In this document: positions 17,451 through 25,309 of the stretch, piece by piece
Layout: each line of letters opens with the position of its first letter
Position numbering within the stretch: position 1 is the stretch's first letter
Source: DASULK01 sp036381835
GTDB lineage: Bacteria; Actinomycetota; Actinomycetes; Mycobacteriales; Micromonosporaceae
Length of the DNA: 41,167 bases
Assembly: GCA_036381835.1 (NCBI GenBank)
Contig: DASVCA010000230.1
Coordinates: forward strand, 1 to 41,167
Direction: 5' to 3'
Translations under genes and position numbers: made by a program
Notes under the pieces: model-generated
The model's database searches: none
What the model was told of the DNA's origin: nothing
The model's input: only the letters and a program-made list of their open reading frames with translations

Positions 17451-17927
17451 CTACGGCATCTGGACCCGTTCCGCCCAGACGCGGACGGTGAAGCTGCTCA
17501 CCGGCTCACCGTCGAGGTCGTAGATCACCGAAGTACCGGACGAGTAGAACCGGTCACGGCCCAGGTAGCCGTCCTGATGTCCGCGCACCTCCCCGACGAC
17601 GACGCCCTCGGCGTTGACCCGCGGGTGGACGATGACGTAGGTGAAGCGGTGGCAGTCCACGGGCTGCCAGGTGTCCGTCACCGGTTCACCTTCCGGAGGC
17701 TCGATCGTGCCGTCCTCGCGGAAGACGAAGGTGGTCTCGCCAGAGCTGGGCAGCGAGGTCTCGACACGGGCGTGCCAGGTGCCCACCAGGCTGTACCGGC
17801 AGTTCTCGCCGGAGGCCGCCTGGGCCGTGCCGGGGATCAAGGCTGCGGGGACCAGCAGGACGAGAGCAGCCAACGCACGCAGCGCGGCGCGCGCGAGCCG
17901 TCCACCGGATGTGAGGGGGTTGATCAT
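17451..17927 (-). CDS. Small secreted beta-rich (calycin-like) protein
   Basis: 158 residues. A clear Sec signal peptide (basic start, RALAALVLLVPAALIPG, probable cleavage after AQA at about 37) precedes a mature domain of about 120 residues. The mature part starts ENCRYSLVGTW and alternates short beta strands (TFVFREDGTI, FTYVIVHPRV, SVIYDLDGEPV). Two cysteines in the mature part could form a disulfide. GTW near the start recalls lipocalin/calycin barrels, but I recognise no named family. The ATG has AAGGTGG upstream. Its place between glycosyltransferase and exporter suggests a role with the exported product: binding, protection or guiding extracellular oxidation. Function unknown. Confidence 0.75.
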   Translation of the reverse strand: MINPLTSGGRLARAALRALAALVLLVPAALIPGTAQAASGENCRYSLVGTWHARVETSLPSSGETTFVFREDGTIEPPEGEPVTDTWQPVDCHRFTYVIVHPRVNAEGVVVGEVRGHQDGYLGRDRFYSSGTSVIYDLDGEPVSSFTVRVWAERVQMP

Positions 17928-17948
17928 CTAGTACCACCTTCGTATAGG

Positions 17949-17963
17949 AGCGGATATTCCGCT
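17949..17963. promoter_or_regulatory. Palindrome in front of the secreted-protein gene
   Basis: AGCGGA-TAT-TCCGCT, a perfect inverted repeat 22 bases before the start at 17927, where a promoter would be. A possible operator; it differs from the TetR-type palindrome at 13137. Confidence 0.4.
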
Positions 17964-17974
17964 GCCAACAAAAG

Positions 17975-17991
17975 AGCCTCGATACGAGGCT
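17975..17991 (-). terminator. Rho-independent terminator of the exporter gene
   Basis: On the minus strand AGCCTCG-TAT-CGAGGCT is followed by CTTTTGTT, a stem with a T-rich tail, 64 bases past the exporter stop. It is the most canonical intrinsic terminator I see in the window. Confidence 0.75.
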
Positions 17992-18054
17992 TCGAGGATC
18001 GGTCCCAATCGACTCAAGACCGAATGAGACCGACCGGACGGGACACAGGTGGAA

Positions 18055-19575
18055 TCAACCGCCTCCGCCGCTTGTGGAGGACGGCAACGACCTGTGCCCC
18101 GACCAGTCGGCCCCTCGGGTCTCGGCGGGTCCGGGAAGAAAGACCGCGGGCAGCAGCGCCAACAGGCTCAGACCCACGGTCCACCAGAACGTGCGCCCGT
18201 ACGCGGCGGTCAGCACCCCGCCGTCGGACACGCCGCGCGCAGCCCGGTCGATCTCCCATTGCAGGATCAGCGCGAGGAGCGCCGTTCCGAGCGATCCACC
18301 GAGCCGCTGAACGATCACCAGCGCGGTCGCCGCCCCCGGCGTCTTGTCCGGCGGGAGGAACCGGTAGGCCGTCGCGGTCAGCGGAATGGACGCCGCGCCG
18401 AGTCCGACACCGCGAACGACCAGCGCGACGGCCAAAGCGCCGTCACCGACCGATTCGACCTGGGTGAACGGCAGGGTGCCGATGATCACCAACACGATGC
18501 CCGTGAGCACGATGTATCGCGATCCGAATCGGTCGACCAGTGCGCCTACCACCAGCAATGCGGCGACCATGCCGACCCCCTGGGGCGCTAGCAGCAGGCC
18601 GGCCTGCAAGGCGTCGAGCCCACGCGCCTGCTGGTGGAACAGCGGCAGCAGGAACATCATCCCGAACAGCGACGCGCCCGAGAGAAAGATCAGTCCGGCG
18701 GCGAGGGCGAATGGGCGACACCCGAACAGTCGCAGGTCCAGGGCCGGACTGGGGTGATCGCGTCGGGCGTGTGTCAGGAAGGCCGCGAGCAGCACGGCTC
18801 CCAGACCGACGCTGAGCACCGCCTCGGCGGTTCCGAGGGTGCCCGCGCCCTCACCGGCCAGGGAGAGTCCGTAGACCAACGCGGTGATGGCCGGCGACAG
18901 CAGCAGCATGCCGAGCACGTCGGGTCTCGCCGCGGCGGTCGAGCGGTCGTCTCGAGGCAGGCCGAGCCAGGCGAACGCCAGCGCGACCGCACCGAGCGGG
19001 ACGTTCAGAAAGAAGATCCACTGCCATCCGGGACCGTCGACCAGAAGACCACCGACCGTCGGTCCGAGGACCGGGGCCAGCTGGGTCGGCACGCTGACCA
19101 TGCTCATCACCCGGCCGATCCGACGCGGTCCCGCAGCCCGGACCAGGATCACCTGGGCGAGCGGCGGAATGAGGCCGCCGCCGAGCCCTTGCAGCACTCG
19201 GAAGGCGATCAGGCTCTCGATCGACCACGCGAGGCCGCACAGCAGGGAGGCTCCGACGAAGACGGACAGGGCGAACAGCCACATCCGTCGGGCACCGAAA
19301 CGCTGCACCGACCACCCCGTCACCGGTACCACCATGGCGAGAGCGAGCAGGTAGGCCACGGCGACCCATTGGAGTGTGGACACCGGGCTGGCGAACTCGC
19401 GGCCGATGCGATCCAGTGCGACGGCGACGATCGTCGCATCGAGTGCGGACATGAACGCACCCGCGACGATGATCGCGCCCAGCCCGACGAGCCGCCGGTC
19501 CAGGCGCTCCGGGCCCTCAGCGGCCGACTGGCCGGAGCGGCTGTCGGTGCCGGCGGCCGTCGTCTTCTCGCCCAT
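18055..19575 (-). CDS. MFS drug exporter, DHA2 (14-TM) family
   Basis: 506 residues, the usual length of EmrB/QacA-type H+ antiporters. Many hydrophobic segments are present. The DHA2 pattern ALDATIVAVALDRIG lies in TM1, WVAVAYLLALA in TM2 and GRVMSMVSVPTQLAPVLGPT is motif C. It most likely exports the polyketide and gives self-resistance. The ATG follows GGGAG. It is divergent from the quinone reductase gene, and the 124-base gap contains two copies of the predicted TetR operator, so derepression by the product is likely. Confidence 0.94.
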   Translation of the reverse strand: MGEKTTAAGTDSRSGQSAAEGPERLDRRLVGLGAIIVAGAFMSALDATIVAVALDRIGREFASPVSTLQWVAVAYLLALAMVVPVTGWSVQRFGARRMWLFALSVFVGASLLCGLAWSIESLIAFRVLQGLGGGLIPPLAQVILVRAAGPRRIGRVMSMVSVPTQLAPVLGPTVGGLLVDGPGWQWIFFLNVPLGAVALAFAWLGLPRDDRSTAAARPDVLGMLLLSPAITALVYGLSLAGEGAGTLGTAEAVLSVGLGAVLLAAFLTHARRDHPSPALDLRLFGCRPFALAAGLIFLSGASLFGMMFLLPLFHQQARGLDALQAGLLLAPQGVGMVAALLVVGALVDRFGSRYIVLTGIVLVIIGTLPFTQVESVGDGALAVALVVRGVGLGAASIPLTATAYRFLPPDKTPGAATALVIVQRLGGSLGTALLALILQWEIDRAARGVSDGGVLTAAYGRTFWWTVGLSLLALLPAVFLPGPAETRGADWSGHRSLPSSTSGGGG

Positions 19576-19590
19576 CGGTTCTCCCTCGGA

Positions 19591-19606
19591 AGCGGAGCGC
19601 TCCGGT
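19591..19606. promoter_or_regulatory. Predicted TetR operator, exporter side
   Basis: AGCGGAGC-GCTCCGGT with a perfect 12-base core CGGAGCGCTCCG (19593-19604), 16 bases before the exporter start. It is a close match to the site in front of the TetR gene at 13137-13152. Confidence 0.7.
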
Positions 19607-19634
19607 CAGGATAGTGCCCCGAAACCGACGACTG

Positions 19635-19650
19635 AATGGAGGGCTCCGTT
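19635..19650. promoter_or_regulatory. Second operator-like site, quinone reductase side
   Basis: AATGGAGG-GCTCCGTT: the right half is a perfect match to the operator consensus and the left half has two changes. It lies 44 bases from the other site and 50 bases before the quinone reductase start. Confidence 0.55.
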
Positions 19651-19699
19651 TCATGCTACTGTCGATCGATGTGCTGTCTGGCAAGGAGGGGACAGTGGC

Positions 19700-20617
19700 A
19701 TGACCAATAGGATTGTCTTCTTTCAGTACGGCGGTCCGGAGGTCCTGCAACTCGTCGATGTCGCGGAGCCGGTTCCCGGGGAGGGCCAGGTCCGGGTTCG
19801 GATCCGAGCGGCCGGGGTGAACCGGGTCGACTGCAGAATCCGTCGGGGTGAGTTCGCGGCAGCCGACGGCTCGGACCCGTTCCCACAGACCCTGGGCAAC
19901 GAGTTCGCCGGGGTCGTGGACCAGGTGGGACCGGGCGTCGCCGATCTGTCCGTCGGCGACGCGGTCCTCGGATTCGCCACCGCCGAGGCGTACGCCGAAC
20001 ATCTCGTCGTCCCAGCAGACGCGGTGACCCGCAAACCACCCGGTCTCGCATGGGAGGTCGCCGGCAGCCTCTCCGCAGTCGGGCAGACGGCCTGGAACGC
20101 CCTACGGGAACTGCGCATCACCGCCGGAGAGACACTGCTTGTGCACGCGGCCGCCGGCGGCGTCGGCACGGTGGCGGTGCAACTGGCGATCCGCCTGGGC
20201 GCGCAGGTCGTCGGCACCGCCAGCGAGCGCAACCACGACTATCTGCGATCGCTCGGAGCCGTTCCGGTCGCCTACGGCGATGGACTTGCCGCTCGGGTCC
20301 GTGAACTGTGCCCCAACGGCGTCGACGCCGCACTGGACGGAGCCGGTGGCGAGGCGATCACAGCCTCGCTGGAGCTGGTGGCCGACCGGGATCGGATCGG
20401 AACCCTGGTGGACCAGGCCGCAGCGGACAAGTACGGCATCCGTCGGCTGCGCGGCACCCGCTCAGCGCAGACCCTCGCCGAACTGGCGGAGCTCTGCGCC
20501 TCCGGGGCGCTACGCCTCCCGGTGTCGAAGACCTTCCCGCTCAAGGACGCCGCTGAGGCGCACCGTGAGATGGAGACGGGTCACGTACGCGGCAAGATCG
20601 CACTGCTGATGGACTGA
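19700..20617 (+). CDS. Zinc-independent quinone oxidoreductase (MDR family)
   Basis: 305 residues of the medium-chain dehydrogenase/quinone reductase family: FQYGGPEVLQLVDV at the start, NRVDCRIRRGEF, the NADPH motif AAAGGVGTVAVQLA, and a final KTFPLKDAAEAHREMETG. The zinc-binding Cys/His pattern of alcohol dehydrogenases is absent. Relatives in aromatic clusters (for example ActVI-ORF2-like enoyl reductases) reduce enones or quinones in late tailoring. The ATG follows AAGGAGGGG. It shares the TetR-controlled divergent promoter region with the exporter, so a detoxification role toward a quinone product is equally possible. Confidence 0.9.
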   Translation: MTNRIVFFQYGGPEVLQLVDVAEPVPGEGQVRVRIRAAGVNRVDCRIRRGEFAAADGSDPFPQTLGNEFAGVVDQVGPGVADLSVGDAVLGFATAEAYAEHLVVPADAVTRKPPGLAWEVAGSLSAVGQTAWNALRELRITAGETLLVHAAAGGVGTVAVQLAIRLGAQVVGTASERNHDYLRSLGAVPVAYGDGLAARVRELCPNGVDAALDGAGGEAITASLELVADRDRIGTLVDQAAADKYGIRRLRGTRSAQTLAELAELCASGALRLPVSKTFPLKDAAEAHREMETGHVRGKIALLMD

Positions 20618-20626
20618 CCGTGCGCT

Positions 20627-20650
20627 CCCCGCCCGCCGTTGCGGGCGGGG
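20627..20650. terminator. Bidirectional terminator hairpin
   Basis: CCCCGCCCGC-CGTT-GCGGGCGGGG, a perfect 10-base stem between the convergent quinone reductase and second aromatase/cyclase genes. Confidence 0.8.
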
Positions 20651-20654
20651 ATGG

Positions 20655-21593
20655 TCAACTGCCTTCCTTCGCATATGCCTGGACGGCCGCCAGGATCTGA
20701 GCGGCGTCACCGCCGAGCTCACGACGAGCGAAGTCCCGCGCCTGTTCGAGACCTGCGCCGGGCCCGAGCATCGCCTCGATGCCCGGTTCGTCGAAGACCA
20801 CGGTCTGTCGGAGGCTCACCCGGGCACCCCCCGCCTCCGGGCACACCCGCCACAGTCCCGTACGGGCCCGGGCCAACGGCGGGACCACTAGATACCGATA
20901 CCCGATCTTGTCAGGTGGAAGGCACACCCGCATCAGCTCGCTCCGATACGTGTCCGGACCGGCGGCCATCGTGGTCCGCAGCCACTGCACCTCGTCCGCG
21001 TCGCGCAGCACCTGCACGTCCATCAGATCGGACACCCGGCCGACCCAAAGCGGCAGCTCGCGGAGAAAGCCGTAGACCCGCGCAACGGCGCCGTGTGTGG
21101 TGATCTCGTCGGTGAAGGTGAGGACCCGCCGCTCGTCTTCGGCCACGAGCTCGGCTCCCGCCCGAAACGCCGCCAACTCGTCGGTGCTCAGCCGGTCCAG
21201 CACCTCGGCTATCCAACCGAGGGTATCCGGGTCGTCGTCGATAGCCCGGTAGTCGTGGAGCAGCCGCACCCGGCACTCCCGTTCCCCCCGCGGCTCGAAG
21301 ACCCACGCCCCGCCCATGTCGGCGACCGGCGCGACGGACCACTCCTGCCGGTAGGCCACCGTCAACGCCCGGGGATCCATCCGGCGCAACGCCACCCAGT
21401 GATTGACGTTGCCGTCGGTGGTGGTCCAGATTCCGACCCGATCGCCGAGATCGTCACCGCCCAGCCGCTGCGCGTGCACGGTCGTCGGGAATAGCCACGA
21501 CCAGTTCTCCACGTCCGCGATCAGCCGGTACGCCAGCTCGGCCGGAGCCCGCACGATCGTCTGATGCTCCACCTCGTACCGTTTCGTGGCCAT
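20655..21593 (-). CDS. Didomain aromatase/cyclase, second copy
   Basis: 312 residues with the same two-domain START-like layout as the protein at 28-963, including HDYRAIDDDP in the first half and a matching second half. It is clearly a paralogue, not a recent duplicate, since most residues differ. One copy should close the first ring. The other could handle the second ring, or modify another intermediate, since no ActIV-type (metallo-beta-lactamase) or TcmN-type cyclase is seen in the window. The ATG follows GGAGGTGGA. It lies 33 bases after the flavin monooxygenase gene and ends the 24938-20655 leftward unit. Confidence 0.93.
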   Translation of the reverse strand: MATKRYEVEHQTIVRAPAELAYRLIADVENWSWLFPTTVHAQRLGGDDLGDRVGIWTTTDGNVNHWVALRRMDPRALTVAYRQEWSVAPVADMGGAWVFEPRGERECRVRLLHDYRAIDDDPDTLGWIAEVLDRLSTDELAAFRAGAELVAEDERRVLTFTDEITTHGAVARVYGFLRELPLWVGRVSDLMDVQVLRDADEVQWLRTTMAAGPDTYRSELMRVCLPPDKIGYRYLVVPPLARARTGLWRVCPEAGGARVSLRQTVVFDEPGIEAMLGPGAGLEQARDFARRELGGDAAQILAAVQAYAKEGS

Positions 21594-21626
21594 GCTCCAT
21601 CCACCTCCAGTCGATTGCGCGTCGCT

Positions 21627-22757
21627 CTACCTACCGTCGGCCCGCGCCGCAGCCAGCAGATGCGCCCCGTACGCGTCACCCGCGGTGTCCAATCGCAACG
21701 CCGGATGGCTGGCCAGAAAGTGCACATCCCGCCAGAACCGTTGCAGCGGTTCTTCGGCGAACTGCCCACTGGTGCCCGCGGTCCGGAACAGCCGCTGCAC
21801 CACGCCGACCAGGTACTCCACCGCCAGCGCGCAGTCCATCGGGTTGCGGGCCGCTTCGGTCGGCGTCACCCGGCCCTGGTCGGCCACTCGCGCCGCCCGG
21901 TGCAGCAGCAACTCCGCCGCGTCCACGTCGCCTGCGGCCCGAGCCAGTTCCCGGCACTCGGCAGCGGCGTCCACCGCCGCCCGGCCACCGCCCGCCACCC
22001 GGGTCGACCAGGCCGACAACGCCCCTCGTGCCGCACCCAACGCCGGTGCGGCGAACAGCAGCCCGCTCGCCACCCTCAGCGGCACCGTGTGACACGGCTC
22101 GGCCGACCCGACGGCACGGCCCTGGCGCATGTCCTCCTGCAGGAAGCTCCGGTGCCGGGGCACGAGTGCGCCGTCGATGACCACGGTGTTGCTGCCGGTG
22201 CCGCGCATCCCCGTCGGGAACCAGGTATCCAATATCCGGTAGTCGTGTCGAGGCACCAGGAAGAACCGGGTCACCGACCCGCCACTCGGTGCCGGGCCGC
22301 AGACCAGGGCCCAGTCCGACGACTCGCAGCCGCTGACGTACCGCCATTCCCCGCTGACCAGCCAGCCGTCGGCCACCTCCGTCGCGGAGCCGCCCGGTGT
22401 CAGTCCCGCCACCACCAAGGCATCCGGGCCGTCCGCCCACAGGTCCCGCTGACCCTCCTCGGGCAGGAACACCCCCAGACGGGCCGATCCGGCGGCCAGC
22501 GCACCGCACCAGGCCGCCGACGTGCAGCCGGCAGCGACCACGGCCGTCGCGACCAGCAGATCGACGAAGGTTCCGGACCCACCGCCCCAGCGCCGGGGTA
22601 CGAAGTGCCGGCAGAAGCCGGCGCGTACGATCTCCTCCACCACCTCGGGGCTCAGCGTCCGGTGTGCGTCGGAATCCTCGGCGTACCGGGCGGCGATCGC
22701 GGCGACGTGCTCCGCCGCCGCGGTGAGCCCGACACGGTGCATCACCTGACCGGGCAT
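21627..22757 (-). CDS. Two-component flavin monooxygenase (ActVA-ORF5/HsaA type)
   Basis: 376 residues with the acyl-CoA dehydrogenase fold of group D flavin monooxygenases: N-terminal helices ending in FVPRRWGG, a middle beta domain (VADGWLVSGEWRYVSGCE, WFPTGMRGTGSNTVVIDG) and a C-terminal four-helix part. These hydroxylate phenols using reduced flavin delivered by a separate reductase, for example in late oxygenation to quinones. The FMN reductase at 13873-14442 is the likely partner. The ATG follows GGAGGTGG at seven bases. True acyl-CoA dehydrogenase activity is unlikely because of the cluster context and the RGTGSNTV segment. Confidence 0.9.
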   Translation of the reverse strand: MPGQVMHRVGLTAAAEHVAAIAARYAEDSDAHRTLSPEVVEEIVRAGFCRHFVPRRWGGGSGTFVDLLVATAVVAAGCTSAAWCGALAAGSARLGVFLPEEGQRDLWADGPDALVVAGLTPGGSATEVADGWLVSGEWRYVSGCESSDWALVCGPAPSGGSVTRFFLVPRHDYRILDTWFPTGMRGTGSNTVVIDGALVPRHRSFLQEDMRQGRAVGSAEPCHTVPLRVASGLLFAAPALGAARGALSAWSTRVAGGGRAAVDAAAECRELARAAGDVDAAELLLHRAARVADQGRVTPTEAARNPMDCALAVEYLVGVVQRLFRTAGTSGQFAEEPLQRFWRDVHFLASHPALRLDTAGDAYGAHLLAAARADGR

Positions 22758-22792
22758 GGTGCCACCTCCTCATGCATGCCGCAGCTTGACCG

Positions 22793-24220
22793 CTAACGGG
22801 CCGCGGCGAGCCCGCGCGTCGGCTCCTTCGCCCACCTGGAGCTGCGCAGGCAGCACAGCAACGACCGGGCCGCGACGTTCAGGTAGTTGCTGTGCCGGAC
22901 CAGCCGCGCGAGCTGTGAGAGGGAGATCCAGAGATAGCCGTCCGGCGGGGTACGCGGAACATCGTCGCCGCTCTCGATCACCAGGTAGCGGTTCTCCGCG
23001 TGGTAGAAGCGCCCGCCTTCCTCGGAGTGCACCACGTCCAGCAGACACCGCTGTCGCGGAGCGGACAGCACGTAGTCCAGAAACAGCGGCCGCCGAACCG
23101 CCGCAGCGTCGCGGTAGTTGTTCGGATCGCACTGCACGGTGGGTGCCAGTTCCACAACGTCGTGGGTCCCGGCCTCGGTGAGCGCATGGACCAGTACGTG
23201 CCGGACACCGCCGATCTCGCGGGTGAGGAAGGCGATGACTCCCCGGCCCCGGGGTGCCAGCATCGGCTGGCACCACTGCCGTACCTCGCGATTGGACGCC
23301 TGCACCCGCACTCCGATGATCTCGAAGTAGCGGTCCCGTTCGTGCGCCACCCTGCCGTCGCGATACGTCCATCCCCGGACCTTCGACAACGGCATCCGGT
23401 GGCGGTCGAGCCGGCGGCTCGTCTTCGCCTCGGTGAACCAGCTGATGATCTCCGCCATGGTGTGCTGGCCATCGGGTTCGGCGCCCAGGGCACTCGACCC
23501 GTCACCGCCCGATCCCCCCGGCATGCCGGACAGCACCGTACGGGAGTCCATGTTGACCACGTTGTCCTCGCGTAGCAGCGCGGCGAGCTGCGGCAAGGAA
23601 AGCCAGCAGAAGTCCTCCCGGACCGGTACGTCGCCGTCGGTTCGTACGATCATGTTGCGGTTGCGCTTGCCGAGGAACCAGGAACCCTGTTCGGACTGCA
23701 GCGAGTCGAAGATCACCCGGTGCCGGTGCGGCGACATGAAGTACTCCAGGTACGGCACCGACGAGCCTCGATGGACACGGGTGTAGTTGCTTCTGGTGGC
23801 CTGCACCGTCGGGGACAACTGCAACACGTTGACGTTGCCCGGCTCCATCTTGGCCTGCATGAGGCAGTGCGGGATGCCGTCGAAGTCCTTGACGAGGATG
23901 CCGAGGATTCCGTTCTCCGGCTGCACGATGATCGGCTGGTCCCAGGTTTCGACCGGATGGGGATCGACGTGCACCCGCAGCCCCTCGACGGCGAAGAACC
24001 GCCCGGTCCGGTGCACGATGTTCCCGGTCTCCGCCTCGATCGACCAGTCATCCAGGTCGTCGAGGCCGACCCGGTCAACCCGGTACGTGTTGGCCCGGGA
24101 ACGCTCTTCGAACCAGGTGTAGAACTCCGACAACTCCCGGAACACCGGCTCCTCCCACTCTGCGTACCGTCGCGGTCGGGTTTCGGTCTCGGCCGCAGCC
24201 CGATCAGACCAGACAGGCAC
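22793..24220 (-). CDS. NDP-hexose 2,3-dehydratase
   Basis: 475 residues. Two homologous halves are visible: YTWFEERSRAN... LSPTVQATRSNYTRVH... YLEYF, then SWFTEAKTSRR... LAPTVQCDPNNYRDAA... FLDYV. This duplicated architecture belongs to the EvaA/TylX3-type 2,3-dehydratases, which remove the C2 hydroxyl of dTDP-4-keto-6-deoxyglucose on the way to 2-deoxysugars. I chose the GTG at 24220, overlapping the upstream SDR gene by 17 bases; no strong ribosome site decides this. No glucose-1-phosphate thymidylyltransferase, 4,6-dehydratase or 3-ketoreductase of the sugar pathway is recognised in the window. Confidence 0.92.
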   Translation of the reverse strand: MPVWSDRAAAETETRPRRYAEWEEPVFRELSEFYTWFEERSRANTYRVDRVGLDDLDDWSIEAETGNIVHRTGRFFAVEGLRVHVDPHPVETWDQPIIVQPENGILGILVKDFDGIPHCLMQAKMEPGNVNVLQLSPTVQATRSNYTRVHRGSSVPYLEYFMSPHRHRVIFDSLQSEQGSWFLGKRNRNMIVRTDGDVPVREDFCWLSLPQLAALLREDNVVNMDSRTVLSGMPGGSGGDGSSALGAEPDGQHTMAEIISWFTEAKTSRRLDRHRMPLSKVRGWTYRDGRVAHERDRYFEIIGVRVQASNREVRQWCQPMLAPRGRGVIAFLTREIGGVRHVLVHALTEAGTHDVVELAPTVQCDPNNYRDAAAVRRPLFLDYVLSAPRQRCLLDVVHSEEGGRFYHAENRYLVIESGDDVPRTPPDGYLWISLSQLARLVRHSNYLNVAARSLLCCLRSSRWAKEPTRGLAAAR

Positions 24221-24938
24221 CGCCGTCGACCGGCAGCACGGCGCCGGTGATGTGTCGGGCCCGCAGCAGGCCCAGCACCGCCTCGGCCACGTCATCCGCG
24301 GTTCCGACCCGGCGTAGCGGGGTGCCCTGCCGGACCTTCTCCGCGATGTCCTGGAAGAAGGGGTCGTCGCGCGTCCACGGCGTCTCGGTCAGCGCCGGTG
24401 CGACGGCATTCACCCGGATCTGCGGTCCGAGAGCCTTGGCCAACAGGCGGGTCATGTGGTTCAGGGCCGCCTTGCTCACGGCGTAGGGGATCGAGCTGCC
24501 GACCGGCCGGGTGCCGGCGACCGAGGAGACGTTGACGATGCAGCCGTCATCGGATTCGCGCAGGTGCGGCACGGCCGCCACGCTCATCTGCCAGCTGCCG
24601 ACTACATTGAGGTCGAGGATCGACCGCCACACCTCGGGGGTCGCGGCGGCGAGATCGTCGTGCGGGATGACCCGGGTGGTTCCGGCGTTGTTGACCAGCA
24701 CGTCGAGTCTCCCGTACGCCTCGAGGGTCGCGGTGATCAGGGACCGGGCCTCCTCCGGCACCGCGACGTCGGCACGGACGTACATCGCATCCGGCAGGGA
24801 TCGGGCCAGATCTTCGCCGGCCGAGATCGAACGCGCGGAGTTGATCACGACACGCATGCCTTCTGCGGCAAGTCGTGCCGCGATCGCCGACCCGATGCCG
24901 GATGAGGAGCCGGTGACCACGGCCACCCTCTTGTCCAT
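24204..24938 (-). CDS. Short-chain dehydrogenase/reductase, third of three
   Basis: 244-residue classical SDR: TGSSSGIG at 10-17, NNAGTT near 87, catalytic SSVAG and YAVSK, and the C-terminal VDGGACLV. The ATG follows GAGAGG. It is first in a leftward unit and overlaps the 2,3-dehydratase gene, so the two are tightly coexpressed. A role in sugar ketoreduction or in aglycone reduction is possible; the known 3-ketoreductases that follow 2,3-dehydratases belong to other families, so I do not assign it. A TTGACT-N17-CAGGTG promoter-like pair lies at 24976-25004. Confidence 0.85.
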   Translation of the reverse strand: MDKRVAVVTGSSSGIGSAIAARLAAEGMRVVINSARSISAGEDLARSLPDAMYVRADVAVPEEARSLITATLEAYGRLDVLVNNAGTTRVIPHDDLAAATPEVWRSILDLNVVGSWQMSVAAVPHLRESDDGCIVNVSSVAGTRPVGSSIPYAVSKAALNHMTRLLAKALGPQIRVNAVAPALTETPWTRDDPFFQDIAEKVRQGTPLRRVGTADDVAEAVLGLLRARHITGAVLPVDGGACLV

Positions 24939-24975
24939 CGATTCCTCTCCCCTCGCACGACGCTGCCGTCGGTCC

Positions 24976-25004
24976 CACCTGGCAGGGTTGTCTGGCCGAG
25001 TCAA
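24976..25004 (-). promoter_or_regulatory. Possible promoter of the SDR-dehydratase unit
   Basis: On the minus strand TTGACT (24999-25004), a 17-base spacer and CAGGTG (24976-24981), about 38 bases before the ATG. The -35 is good and the -10 is poor. Confidence 0.3.
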
Positions 25005-25062
25005 GAGGTGGTCGAATCGCTCTCATGTCACACCGGAGACGGCTGGCGAAATCCTTTCGCCG

Positions 25063-25308
25063 CCGACAGCTCGACGGGTATCGCCACATCCGGCGAGAGC
25101 AGGTCATGGCATAGGCGAGGAGACCTTCCGACGTGCCGGAGCGGCCCTCGACAACTGGTCGGCCCACCGGGCGGCCGGGGTGCGCGTGATCTGTGCCAGC
25201 CCCGCGACGACGCCGGGAGTCGACGCGCTCCTGTTGCTGGGCAGGCGGCGGCTGCACGTGGCCGCCGCCTGTCGGATCGTCTACGTGATCCGGGAGCCCC
25301 ATCGGCAG
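25063..25308 (+). pseudogene. Frameshifted, truncated DUF1990 gene remnant
   Basis: Two frames together read like the middle of a DUF1990 protein: LDGYRHIRREQVMA then a stop in one frame, and GEETFRRAGAALDNWSAHR, GVRVICASPATTPGV, then CRIVYVIREPHR in the next. The frame changes near 25105-25112. Homologues (from memory) continue with a Gly-Phe-Ala-Tyr-Gly-Thr-Leu-Pro segment, absent here; the similarity ends abruptly near 25308, where an unrelated minus-strand remnant begins. It lacks both a proper start and the C-terminal half. This is a dead gene cut by a rearrangement. Confidence 0.7.
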
Positions 25309-25309
25309 T

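Noticed and set aside
18634..19614. 326-codon plus-strand frame opposite the MFS gene
   Set aside because: Highly polar, low-complexity translation without any domain, opposite a clear 14-helix transporter.
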